DNA from: CAILZL01 sp050181835
GTDB lineage: Bacteria > Pseudomonadota > Gammaproteobacteria > Steroidobacterales > Steroidobacteraceae
Direction of reading: 5' to 3'
Length of the DNA: 64,000 nucleotides
Assembly: GCA_050181835.1 (NCBI GenBank)
Contig: JBFXCU010000010.1
Coordinates: 21,679 to 85,678 of the forward strand
Below, piece after piece: positions 1-7,503 of the stretch; within the stretch, counting starts at the first letter, position 1; each line of letters begins with the position of its first letter. The notes under the pieces are model-generated. The model saw only the letters and a list, made by a program, of their open reading frames with translations, was not told the DNA's origin and made no database searches. The translations under genes were made by a program, and so were the position numbers.

Positions 1-243
1 GCCTAGTCCCAGCTTGGCACGAGTATGGATGGGTAGCCGCGAGATATCCTGATCATCAATAAAAATACGACCGGCATCGCAGCTGACTAGGCCGACCAGC
101 ATGTAGAAAGCAGTGGTTTTGCCAGCGCCATTGGGTCCGAGAATCCCCACTACTTCGCCACTGCTGATGCGTAGCGATAGATCGTCGACCACCGGGCGGG
201 ATTTGTATTTTTTGGCCAAATGTTCGGCGCGCAACTCACTCAT
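1..243 (-). CDS. lptB: LptB, LPS export ABC transporter ATPase (partial)
   Basis: Cytoplasmic ATPase of the LptBFG complex, which extracts LPS from the inner membrane and drives it along the Lpt bridge. Only the first 81 residues lie in the window; the gene continues past its left edge. The Walker A motif GPNGAGKT is at residues 36-43, followed by TTAFYMLVGL, which is typical of LptB. The ATG at 243 overlaps the lptA stop (ATGA), so translation is probably coupled to lptA. The Q-loop, signature motif and Walker B lie outside the window. The identification rests on the N-terminus and on the kdsC-lptC-lptA context. Confidence 0.93.
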   Translation of the reverse strand, partial: MSELRAEHLAKKYKSRPVVDDLSLRISSGEVVGILGPNGAGKTTAFYMLVGLVSCDAGRIFIDDQDISRLPIHTRAKLGLG

Positions 244-899
244 GGTTGGTCAGTACTTTCATTGCTGCTGGAGGCGCTACTGTTAGTAGCGTTTTTGTTG
301 GGCGTAATGGTGATACGTATTCGCTCACCCTGTTGCTCGTTCGGGTTGGCCAGCACGCGCTGGCTGTTGATGTCATACACTACTGTTCGACCGCGGAATT
401 CGTTCTGTGCGTACTTGATCCAAGCATTGTTGCTCAGGCGCACGGTATTTTTTTGCAATTGATACTCAATTTGTTCTGCCTGTCCTTGTGCCACCAGTTG
501 CTGACTGGCGTCACGCTGTTCAAAAGTGGCAGGTTCGCCGCTCATCTGTAATGCGGAAATGCTGTTCTGCACAAAGCTGACCATCGCACGATCTGCTGTA
601 GAGCTGCCATTAGGGGTGGTGATGTGTACGTTACCGACAAAAGTCCATTGACTGTCATCAAAGTTCAGCCCCTTGGCCTGCGCCTCATCCGCCTGAATTT
701 CATAGCCGGCCTGCCAGATGCGCACTTTGGGCAGCTTGATCTGTTTGGTGACCGCGTCGACCTCGGTGCCTGCCGACTCCATATGAATATCTTCACCCGC
801 GCTACCGAGCGTGGCGGCAGATATGTGCTGACCGATTGGTAAGGCTAACAAGGTCAGCAGCACGGCGCAAAGCGGGCGTGGTGACGCTGCGTCAGTCAT
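240..899 (-). CDS. lptA: LptA, periplasmic LPS transport bridge protein
   Basis: Periplasmic OstA-fold protein that forms the bridge carrying LPS from LptC to the outer-membrane LptD. With the ATG at 899 it is 219 residues: a hydrophobic signal peptide (about residues 8-28, ending near HISAA), then a beta-rich body containing the OstA-like phrases QADEAQAKGLNFDDSQWTFV and GNVHITTPNGSSTADRA. An in-frame upstream ATG at 926 would add nine residues. I prefer 899 because it overlaps the lptC stop by 8 bases and puts the signal peptide at the very N-terminus. The Ser/Asn-rich C-terminus looks disordered. Confidence 0.93.
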   Translation of the reverse strand: MTDAASPRPLCAVLLTLLALPIGQHISAATLGSAGEDIHMESAGTEVDAVTKQIKLPKVRIWQAGYEIQADEAQAKGLNFDDSQWTFVGNVHITTPNGSSTADRAMVSFVQNSISALQMSGEPATFEQRDASQQLVAQGQAEQIEYQLQKNTVRLSNNAWIKYAQNEFRGRTVVYDINSQRVLANPNEQQGERIRITITPNKNATNSSASSSNESTDQP

Positions 900-1458
900 T
901 GGTCGGCTTGTGCTTGAATGTTCCATGAACTTGCGAGTGTAACTGGAGCGTCTGGCGCTTCAAATTGTATTTAAGACCGACTGCGGTTAATTGTTGCTGA
1001 TCCATTACGAATTCAACTTGGCCCGGCGTGGTAGCAAGATTGTTTTCGGTGTCGATGTTAAGTGTGTCAGTACGGATTTCTGTGCCTTGTTGGCTATCGT
1101 CCTGTGGGCGAATATAGACATTGCCGGAGAAGTCGATGGCTTTTGAATTGGCAGGCAGGCGTCCCTGATCGGCACTGAGTAGCCAGGGATTATTGTCTTC
1201 ACTACGGTAGTTCAACACGACTTGTTGCATGCTGATGCTGTCATCGTGGAGATTCTGGACAATTTCCGCGGCTTGCAGCTTCATGCGCGGCGTTCCATCT
1301 GCAGCGGTTTCAATAATGGTTGCCTGTTTCAGATAGTACCCGGGCTGTTCCGGAGCGCGCACGTCAGTCAGTTCATCACCCGCCTGACGCGATACCAAGA
1401 TATACCCTGCCAGTGCAGCGGCGATGGCGGTGGTGATTAGTGTCGAACGTCGACGCAT
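892..1458 (-). CDS. lptC: LptC, LPS export system inner-membrane protein
   Basis: Bitopic inner-membrane protein that receives LPS from LptBFG and passes it to LptA. It has 188 residues: one membrane helix at about residues 7-24, then a periplasmic beta-jellyroll domain. The phrases ADQGRLPANSKAIDFSGNVYI and TDTLNIDTENNLATT match the repeated strands of the LptC/OstA fold. It lies between kdsC (2 bases upstream) and lptA (8-base overlap), the usual gammaproteobacterial order. The weakly conserved sequence is normal for the family; context makes the call secure. Confidence 0.93.
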   Translation of the reverse strand: MRRRSTLITTAIAAALAGYILVSRQAGDELTDVRAPEQPGYYLKQATIIETAADGTPRMKLQAAEIVQNLHDDSISMQQVVLNYRSEDNNPWLLSADQGRLPANSKAIDFSGNVYIRPQDDSQQGTEIRTDTLNIDTENNLATTPGQVEFVMDQQQLTAVGLKYNLKRQTLQLHSQVHGTFKHKPTND

Positions 1459-1460
1459 TG

Positions 1461-1982
1461 TTAGTTGCTGCGCTGTGCAGCAGCTTGCGCGTGTAGGATC
1501 AGGTCGCAGACTTCTCGCACTGCACCTTGGCCGCCAGCGATCTGCGTTACGTAGTGCGCGGCGGCACGCACCGCTGGATGTGCGTCGGCGACGGCAATGG
1601 CCAGTTGTGCCATGTTGAGCATGACGATATCCGGTGTGTCATCACCAACGCAGGCGACGCAATCGGCATTGATTTGCAATGTGTCCAGCAATTCCTGCAA
1701 GGCAGCCTGTTTGTCATGAATGCCTTGCTTGATGTGCAATACCCCCAGTTCGCTCATGCGCTTGTTAACCGCGGGTGAGTTACGCCCAGAAATAATGGCA
1801 ACCTGGATGCCTGCCTTGCGTAGCTGCACGATGCCCGCGCCATCACGTACATGAAATGCTTTCAGTGCTTCACCATCGGCGTTGAAATACAGGCGGCCAT
1901 CTGTGAGTACGCCATCTACATCCAGCACCAATAGCTGAATAGTCGCGGCGCGCGCGGTGATAGTAATTGGGTCGTTGCTCAC
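1461..1982 (-). CDS. kdsC: KdsC, KDO-8-phosphate phosphatase
   Basis: HAD-family cytoplasmic enzyme that removes phosphate from 3-deoxy-D-manno-octulosonate 8-phosphate to give KDO for the LPS inner core. The 173 residues contain the HAD motif I DVDGVLTDG (residues 21-29, with the nucleophilic and acid/base aspartates), motif II IISGRNS, and motif IV VGDDTPDIVM. The length matches the cap-less C0 KdsC subfamily. The start is GTG at 1982, overlapping the kdsD stop by 4 bases (GTGA). It lies directly upstream of lptC. Confidence 0.96.
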   Translation of the reverse strand: MSNDPITITARAATIQLLVLDVDGVLTDGRLYFNADGEALKAFHVRDGAGIVQLRKAGIQVAIISGRNSPAVNKRMSELGVLHIKQGIHDKQAALQELLDTLQINADCVACVGDDTPDIVMLNMAQLAIAVADAHPAVRAAAHYVTQIAGGQGAVREVCDLILHAQAAAQRSN

Positions 1983-2962
1983 ATCACCCCCGCGCGCAGT
2001 AGGTCATGCACATTCAGTGCGCCCACCACGACGCCGTGTTCATCAACCACTGGTAGCGCAGTGATCTTGTGCGTTTCCATTAGATGGACCGCCGCTGCTG
2101 CCAGCATGCGCGGCGTGGCGCATTTTGGCTTGGCGGTCATCACCTCGCCGATCAAAGCAGCGTGTAGGTCGACGCGCTTATCCAACGCGCGGCGTAAATC
2201 ACCGTCAGTGAACACGCCCAGCAAGTAATTGTGTTCGTCGACGACAGTGGTCATGCCGAGGCCTTTACGGCTCATTTCCAACAGGCCTTCACGCAGCAAG
2301 GTGTCGGGTGTCACCAGTGGTAACTTGGTGCCGGTGTGCATTACGTCTTCTACATACAGCAGCAGTCTGCGGCCCAGTGCGCCCCCTGGGTGCGAGCGGG
2401 CAAAATCTTCTTCGCTAAAGCCGCGCGCTTCCAGTACCGCTACGGCTAGTGCATCACCCAGTGCCAAGGTTGCGGTGGTACTGGCGGTGGGAGCGAGGTT
2501 AAGGGGGCAGGCCTCGTTGGCGACACTGACATCCAGTGTGGCATTGGCGGCGCGACCCAACGTGGAGTCAACGCGGCCAGTTAACGCGATCAGAGGAATG
2601 CCCAGCCGTTTGATTACTGGCAGGATGGTAACTAGCTCATCTGTTTCACCCGAATTGGATATAGCCAAGACCACGTCCTGCGCGGTAATCATACCGATAT
2701 CGCCGTGGCTGGCTTCGGCGGGATGGACAAAAAAAGAGGGTGTGCCAGTGCTGGCGAAAGTGGCCGCAATCTTGTTGCCCACGTGGCCCGATTTGCCCAT
2801 GCCTGATACTACCAGCCTGCCTTTGCATTCCAGAACCAGCCGACAGGCATCGGTAAAGCTCGTTCCCAAGCGGGCGATCAACGCATTGATGGCCTCGGCT
2901 TCCGTGCTAAGCACGGCGCGGCCGCGCAGCAATACCTGCTGTGGGTCAAAGGATGTTTTCAT
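1979..2962 (-). CDS. kdsD: KdsD, D-arabinose 5-phosphate isomerase
   Basis: Converts ribulose 5-phosphate to arabinose 5-phosphate, the first dedicated step towards KDO. The 327 residues comprise an N-terminal SIS sugar-isomerase domain (VSGMGKSGHVGNKIAATFAS near residues 52-71; EASHGDIGM; ISNSGETDEL) and two C-terminal CBS domains from about residue 205 (TDGDLRRAL; HKITALPVVDEHG). The length and architecture equal E. coli KdsD. It is the first gene of the minus-strand kdsD-kdsC-lptC-lptA-lptB unit, so its promoter should lie in the 81-base gap to the divergent efflux gene. Confidence 0.96.
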   Translation of the reverse strand: MKTSFDPQQVLLRGRAVLSTEAEAINALIARLGTSFTDACRLVLECKGRLVVSGMGKSGHVGNKIAATFASTGTPSFFVHPAEASHGDIGMITAQDVVLAISNSGETDELVTILPVIKRLGIPLIALTGRVDSTLGRAANATLDVSVANEACPLNLAPTASTTATLALGDALAVAVLEARGFSEEDFARSHPGGALGRRLLLYVEDVMHTGTKLPLVTPDTLLREGLLEMSRKGLGMTTVVDEHNYLLGVFTDGDLRRALDKRVDLHAALIGEVMTAKPKCATPRMLAAAAVHLMETHKITALPVVDEHGVVVGALNVHDLLRAGVM

Positions 2963-3043
2963 CGGTGCATCATAACGCGTTCTACAGGCGCATCAGCACA
3001 CTCGTGTAGCATGTAGCGTAGTTGTTGAGCCGACGAGAGTCCG

Positions 3044-4078
3044 ATGAGCGATTTGCAAGAACGATCAATGAGTTTGCCGGGACGAACCTGTGTTGTGCGC
3101 AGTGACTTTCTGGGGGCAAATCATGGCCGTAACGAGCGCCGCACTTGGGCTGTAGTGGTCGTGACCACGCTGATGATGTTCGGCGAAATCATCGGCGGTA
3201 CGGTGTTCGGTTCGATGGCGCTGGTGGCGGATGGCTGGCATATGGCTACCCATGCGGCGGCGCTGAGCATTGCCGCGCTCGCCTATCGCTACGCTCGGCG
3301 GCATGCAGCCGACCCCCGTTTCAGTTTCGGCACCGGCAAGATCGGTGAACTGACCGGTTTCGCCAGCGCCGTGGTGCTGGGCATGATTTCACTGTTGATT
3401 GGCTGGGAGTGTTTGACGCGGCTGGTCAACCCGCATCAGATCAACTTCGGTCAGGCGACCTGGATCGCGGTTCTGGGTTTGGTGGTGAACTTGCTGAGCG
3501 CACTGCTACTACATCAGGGAGAGCATGGGCATCATCATGCTGACCATGACCATGACCATGACCATGACCATGACCATGACCATGACCATGACCATGACCA
3601 TGACCATGACCATGACGAAGTAGATGACGACAATTTTGGCCACGCCCACTCGCATCACGACAGTAACCTGCGCGCTGCCTATATGCATGTGCTCGCCGAT
3701 GCATTGACTTCTGTATTGGCTATCGCTGGATTGTTGGCGGGACGGTATCTCGGCTGGATATGGATGGATGCGCTGATGGGTATGATTGGCGCGCTGGTGA
3801 TTGCGCAATGGTCATGGAGCTTGATGCGCTCAGCGGGCGGCAATTTGGTTGACATGAATATGAATGCGCCGTTGCTCAACGAGATTCGCATGCGCCTTGA
3901 GGCCAATGGTGATGTGGTACGTGATCTACACCTATGGCGGATTGGACCGGGACATCATGCCGTGGTTGTGGCCATAGATTCCGCCGCGCCGGTTGCCGCG
4001 CCGGCATATCGCGCCAAACTGGCAAGCTTGCCAAGCCTGAGCCATATCACCGTGGAAGTGAATATGCGCGACGGATAA
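3044..4078 (+). CDS. dmeF: Cation diffusion facilitator, DmeF-like metal efflux protein
   Basis: Inner-membrane proton/divalent metal antiporter of the CDF family; DmeF members export Co and Ni. The 344 residues include the DmeF-type N-terminus FLGANHGRNERRTW, membrane helices beginning near residues 33 and 65, metal-site residues in VADGWHMATHA (helix 2) and HVLADALTSVLAI (helix 5), and a cytoplasmic C-terminal domain. A long His/Asp loop (residues about 160-200) holds twelve Asp-His dipeptides encoded by a perfect hexanucleotide repeat. The start at 3044 has GAGAG upstream; an in-frame ATG at 3068 is possible. Cobalt/nickel specificity is inferred from family resemblance only. Confidence 0.88.
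   Translation: MSDLQERSMSLPGRTCVVRSDFLGANHGRNERRTWAVVVVTTLMMFGEIIGGTVFGSMALVADGWHMATHAAALSIAALAYRYARRHAADPRFSFGTGKIGELTGFASAVVLGMISLLIGWECLTRLVNPHQINFGQATWIAVLGLVVNLLSALLLHQGEHGHHHADHDHDHDHDHDHDHDHDHDHDHDHDEVDDDNFGHAHSHHDSNLRAAYMHVLADALTSVLAIAGLLAGRYLGWIWMDALMGMIGALVIAQWSWSLMRSAGGNLVDMNMNAPLLNEIRMRLEANGDVVRDLHLWRIGPGHHAVVVAIDSAAPVAAPAYRAKLASLPSLSHITVEVNMRDG
3542..3616 (+). repeat. Tandem GACCAT hexamer repeat (12 copies)
   Basis: Twelve uninterrupted GACCAT units plus a trailing GAC, inside the coding sequence of the CDF transporter. Each unit encodes Asp-His, so gain or loss of units keeps the frame and only changes the length of the metal-binding loop. The complete lack of synonymous variation between units points to recent expansion by slippage rather than old conserved sequence. 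Confidence 0.97.
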
Positions 4079-4227
4079 GGCATGGTGGATGTTGAATCCG
4101 GCTCGCTTCTGCGTAGCAGGATGTTTATGCTTCGCGCTTTCGCTAATCCGGTATACCGGATGGCTCAACCGGGCCTCTCCCCGGATCACTGCGGCGCTGC
4201 CGCCACTCAGCTTGGACTATTTTTTTG

Positions 4228-5712
4228 ATGATTACCTTTGCCACGCTACGTCGTGACTGGCTCTCCAATCCGCGAGCCGACATTCTCGCCGGTATGGTTG
4301 TTGCGCTGGCGTTGATTCCGGAAGCTATCGGCTTTTCCGTTATCGCTGGCGTTGATCCCCGGGTCGGACTATATGCATCGGTTGCCATTGCAATAGTCAT
4401 TTCCATTACTGGCGGACGTCCTGGCATGATCTCCGCTGCGACTGCAGCGGTTGCCGTCGTGGTGGTGCCATTGGTGCGCGATCACGGTGTGGAGTATCTC
4501 TTTGCGGCAACCATTTTGATGGGCTTAATTCAGATAATCGCCGGCCTGCTGCGGCTGGATTTGTTGATGCAGTTTGTTTCGCGCTCGGTGATTACCGGCT
4601 TCGTTAACGCGCTGGCAATACTGATTTTTATGGCGCAGTGGCCGCAGCTGACCAATGTCGAGTGGCAAACCTACGCGATGATTGCTGGCGGCCTTGCCAT
4701 CATCTACCTATTCCCGCGCGTATCAAAGGCGGTGCCTTCACCATTGGTAGCAATTTTAGTATTGAGCATCATTAGTGTCGCGACACAGGCGCCTGTCAAT
4801 ACGGTGGCTGACATGGGTATGCTGCCTGAGGGGTTGCCTTATTTTGTCTGGCCGCAAGTGCCGCTTAACTGGACAACGCTACATATAATTTTGCCTTATT
4901 CGTTGACCATGGCCGCAGTTGGTCTGCTTGAATCACTGCTGACAGCGCAAATTGTCGATGATATGACGCATACCGAGAGTAGTAAGCGGCGCGAATGTGC
5001 GGGGCAGGGCAGCGCCAATATCGTTGCGGCACTGTTCGGTGGTATGGGTGGCTGTGCAATGATTGGTCAGTCGGTAATCAATGTCACTTCAGGCGGAACC
5101 GGTAGGCTGTCGACGTTTACCGCAGGTGCATTTTTGTTATTTCTGCTGGCCGCGATTGGGCCTTATGTCGGACAAGTTCCTATGCCAGCGTTGGTCGCGA
5201 TCATGCTTATGGTGTCGATAGGTACATTCAGTTGGAACTCGATCCCCAATATGCGCCGCCATCCGCCAATGTCCACCATCGTCATGTTGGTCACGGTAGT
5301 GGTGGTGGTAACAACGCATGATCTCGCTCAAGGCGTGCTAGCAGGCGTGTTGTTGTCAGGTATTTTCTTTGTTGGCAAAGTGCGGCAGATGTTCAAGGTT
5401 GAACGCAGTGAAAACGACGATGGCAGTATCGCAACCTACCGGATAACAGGGCAGATATTTTTTGCCTCAGTCGAGCGCTTTGCCCGCGCGTTTATAAACA
5501 ACGGCAACGCGAAACACATCGTGATCGATGTTACGCCCGCACATTTCTGGGATATTTCCGCAGTCGCTGCGGTGGACAAGATAGTAGCCAAGTTACGGCG
5601 TGAAGGCCGCACGGTGGAAGTCATAGGCTATAACGAAGCGAGTGCCGACATCATTGACCGCTTTGCTTTGCACGATAAAACCGGTGTCGAAACTGGTGTC
5701 GTGCCGCACTAG
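4228..5712 (+). CDS. SulP-family inorganic anion transporter
   Basis: Multi-spanning inner-membrane transporter of the SulP/SLC26 family (sulfate, bicarbonate or other anions; the substrate cannot be read from sequence). The 494 residues begin with the family signature: DWLSNPRADILAGMVVALAL, then IPEAIGFSVIAGVDPRVGLY. The central segment ECAGQGSANIVAALFGGMGG matches the helix 8-9 region. A cytoplasmic STAS domain follows from about residue 395 (TYRITGQIFFASVERFARAF; IDVTPAHFWDISAVAAVDKI). ATG at 4228 is chosen over the TTG one codon earlier. There is no close neighbour on the same strand downstream. Confidence 0.92.
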   Translation: MITFATLRRDWLSNPRADILAGMVVALALIPEAIGFSVIAGVDPRVGLYASVAIAIVISITGGRPGMISAATAAVAVVVVPLVRDHGVEYLFAATILMGLIQIIAGLLRLDLLMQFVSRSVITGFVNALAILIFMAQWPQLTNVEWQTYAMIAGGLAIIYLFPRVSKAVPSPLVAILVLSIISVATQAPVNTVADMGMLPEGLPYFVWPQVPLNWTTLHIILPYSLTMAAVGLLESLLTAQIVDDMTHTESSKRRECAGQGSANIVAALFGGMGGCAMIGQSVINVTSGGTGRLSTFTAGAFLLFLLAAIGPYVGQVPMPALVAIMLMVSIGTFSWNSIPNMRRHPPMSTIVMLVTVVVVVTTHDLAQGVLAGVLLSGIFFVGKVRQMFKVERSENDDGSIATYRITGQIFFASVERFARAFINNGNAKHIVIDVTPAHFWDISAVAAVDKIVAKLRREGRTVEVIGYNEASADIIDRFALHDKTGVETGVVPH

Positions 5713-6105
5713 TTAATGACACCGTTTCTGCATGGTAGTGATGCTACTTAGTAAGCGCGCTGTATTGCAGCGCGGATATTGCGCGGCTTTGACGATGATT
5801 TACTTGTCGTAAGTACCGTGGATCGTTTTTAGTTTATGGAAGGTGGATAATCTTGACCTGTCGAGCAAAGTAAACGGCGAGTTACGGCAAAAAGACAACA
5901 CTAGTCGTCTGTCTTTCTCCTTCGCCAGAATCATTGGGCATTTTCGACATTCATGACACTGTGCACGGGCGATATAAATTCGACGGGACGCCTACCGGCA
6001 CTGGCGCGCGTCAAGATCCACCTCTCTATCTGTAAGCGGATGATGTAGTGACCATGTACTCATATGCCAGACGAATAGGGCGTAAAACCGCTCCGGTTGA
6101 ACTGA
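5713..6105. other. Intergenic region without a recognisable gene
   Basis: 393 bases between the convergent SulP and DAHP synthase genes. No open frame with coding character or RNA gene was recognised. A weak hairpin (AACCG / CGGTT, about 6083-6097) sits just past the DAHP synthase stop and is followed by TTTT on the minus strand, so it could be that gene's terminator; this is uncertain. Confidence 0.5.
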
Positions 6106-7230
6106 TTATTTGGCGGCGCGTCTTGTTTGCACCGCCTTGCTCAGTGTGTCCAGAACGGCAACAGAATCATCCCAGCCAAGACAGGCATCGGTAATGCTCT
6201 GGCCATAGACTAATTTTGACGCATCATCTTTACCGGGGCTGAATTTCTGTGCGCCTGCTTGTAGATGGCTTTCCACCATCACACCAAAGATGCTGGTTGA
6301 GCCGCTGCTTATTTGCGTAGCGATATCGCGCGCTACGTCCGTCTGTCTCTGGTGTTGTTTGCTGCTATTGGCATGTGAGCAATCCACCATCAGTCGCGGT
6401 GATAGCTTGACTGCTTCGAGATCTTTGCAGGCACTGGCCACACTGGCGGCATCATAATTTGGCTTATTGCCGCCACGCAGAATTACATGACAATCTTTAT
6501 TGCCGGTAGTGGCAACAATCGCCACCTGACCGTTCTTGTGAATGCTGAGGAAGTGATGTGGTTGTGCAGCAGACTGAATGGCATCAGTAGCAATACGAAT
6601 GTTGCCATCGGTACCGTTCTTGAAACCAATCGGCGCTGACAAACCAGAGGCCAATTCACGATGTACTTGGCTTTCCGTGGTGCGCGCACCAATGGCGCCC
6701 CAGCTGATCAAATCACCAATGTACTGCGGTGAGATGGTGTCTAAAAATTCACCACCCGCAGGCAAACCAAGTTTATTGATGTCATTGAGTAACTGTCGTG
6801 CGATGCGTAGACCTTCATCAATGCGATAGCTTTCATCAAGACCAGGATCATTGATGAGCCCTTTCCAGCCCACGGTGGTGCGTGGTTTTTCAAAATACAC
6901 GCGCATGACGATTTCCAATGTGTCAGCGAACTTGGTTCGCTGTGCACGTAATCGCTGTGCGTACTCAACGGCCGCCACGGGATCATGGATGGAGCAGGGA
7001 CCGATAACGACCAGTAAGCGATCATCGTTGCCATTCATGATTTGCTTGATGGTTTGTCGAGTGGTGCTGATCAGCGTCTCGACCGCAGTGCCACGAATCG
7101 GAAAAAAACGTAGCAAATGTTCAGGTGGCGGCAAGGGGCGCACTTCTTCTATACGCTCATCATCAGTTGGTCCGGTTTTATCGATTGGCGCGATCCATCC
7201 ATCGGCGGCCTTCTTGGATTTAGTAGTCAT
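6106..7230 (-). CDS. aroG: 3-deoxy-7-phosphoheptulonate (DAHP) synthase, class I
   Basis: Condenses phosphoenolpyruvate and erythrose 4-phosphate, the first step of the shikimate pathway to Phe, Tyr and Trp. With the ATG at 7230 it has 374 residues. Class I AroF/G/H features visible are VIGPCSIHDPVAAVEYA, YFEKPRTTVGWKGLINDP, GGEFLDTISPQYIGDLISWG, IGARTTESQVHRELASGLS and VDCSHANSSK. The ATG at 7230 is preceded by GAGGAAAACGCG, a strong ribosome site; an upstream TTG at 7263 is less likely. A leader peptide and attenuator lie directly upstream. Which amino acid inhibits the enzyme cannot be told, so the paralogue name (aroG versus aroF/H) is provisional. Confidence 0.95.
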   Translation of the reverse strand: MTTKSKKAADGWIAPIDKTGPTDDERIEEVRPLPPPEHLLRFFPIRGTAVETLISTTRQTIKQIMNGNDDRLLVVIGPCSIHDPVAAVEYAQRLRAQRTKFADTLEIVMRVYFEKPRTTVGWKGLINDPGLDESYRIDEGLRIARQLLNDINKLGLPAGGEFLDTISPQYIGDLISWGAIGARTTESQVHRELASGLSAPIGFKNGTDGNIRIATDAIQSAAQPHHFLSIHKNGQVAIVATTGNKDCHVILRGGNKPNYDAASVASACKDLEAVKLSPRLMVDCSHANSSKQHQRQTDVARDIATQISSGSTSIFGVMVESHLQAGAQKFSPGKDDASKLVYGQSITDACLGWDDSVAVLDTLSKAVQTRRAAK

Positions 7231-7286
7231 CGCGTTTTCCTCAGCAAGGGTTCGATTTTTCAAATCAGTCCATTAGCAAAATTGGC

Positions 7287-7315
7287 AAAAAAAAACCGCC
7301 GGTTGCCGGCGGTTT
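7287..7315 (-). terminator. Intrinsic terminator of the DAHP synthase attenuator
   Basis: On the minus strand a perfect 10-bp inverted repeat (AAACCGCCGG, 3-nt loop, CCGGCGGTTT) runs into an uninterrupted T stretch of nine. It lies between the leader peptide stop (7343) and the DAHP synthase start (7230), so it can only act as a conditional terminator of that gene. Its 5' arm can pair instead with the leader segment 7361-7367. Confidence 0.88.
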
Positions 7316-7342
7316 GGTGATTCGATGCGTCTCTAAACATGC

Positions 7343-7417
7343 CTACGCGTTCGCTTCCCCACCGCCGCTGCGGTACGAAAACCAAAAATAGCCATAAAAA
7401 TAAGAAACGAAGCGCAT
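7343..7417 (-). CDS. Aromatic-rich attenuation leader peptide
   Basis: A 24-residue reading frame upstream of DAHP synthase that begins MRFVSYFYGYFWFSY. Nine of codons 3-15 are aromatic: four Phe, four Tyr and one Trp. The remainder is RSGGGEANA, ending in TAG at 7343. The composition is what a ribosome-stalling attenuator peptide needs, and the frame is followed 28 bases later by an intrinsic terminator. No strong ribosome site precedes the ATG. I do not know of a named family for it; the function is inferred from composition, position and the RNA pairings described separately. Confidence 0.82.
   Translation of the reverse strand: MRFVSYFYGYFWFSYRSGGGEANA
7361..7375 (-). promoter_or_regulatory. 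Antiterminator and pause segments of the attenuator
   Basis: Minus-strand segment CGGCGGT (7367-7361), inside leader codons 17-19, is the exact complement of ACCGCCG in the 5' arm of the terminator. The same segment can alternatively pair with ACCGC (codons 15-16, 7374-7370) in a small upstream hairpin. A ribosome stalled on the Phe/Tyr/Trp codons would mask ACCGC, free CGGCGGT and so disrupt the terminator. The mutually exclusive pairings are seen in the sequence; the regulation is inferred. Confidence 0.7.
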
Positions 7418-7459
7418 GGGTCGGAATCTATCACGGTAACGGGTTGTCGCGTCAAGCCA

Positions 7460-7488
7460 ATTTGTTTGAATTGCCGTTATTGAGTCAA
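7460..7488 (-). promoter_or_regulatory. Candidate promoter of the leader / DAHP synthase transcript
   Basis: Minus strand TTGACT (7488-7483), 17-base spacer, ACAAAT (7465-7460). The -35 is good and the -10 is poor (3 of 6). It would start a transcript about 36 bases before the leader ATG. A second TTGACG lies downstream at 7455-7450 without a clear -10. Confidence 0.35.
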
Positions 7489-7503
7489 ATCAATGCGCCA
7501 AGT

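Noticed and set aside
2229..2975. 248-codon plus-strand frame opposite kdsD
   Set aside because: KdsD on the minus strand has full domain content; the antisense frame has no recognisable domain or ribosome site.
3542..3616. Possible CRISPR or intergenic satellite
   Set aside because: The repeat is six bases long without spacers and lies inside a well-supported coding frame.
3441..3808. Open frames on the minus strand encoding His-Gly and Met-Val repeats
   Set aside because: They are the complement of the GACCAT repeat in the CDF transporter; their low complexity is a by-product.
7261..7263. TTG start for DAHP synthase giving an 11-residue extension
   Set aside because: The ATG at 7230 has a much better ribosome site (GAGGAAAACGCG) and a family-typical length.
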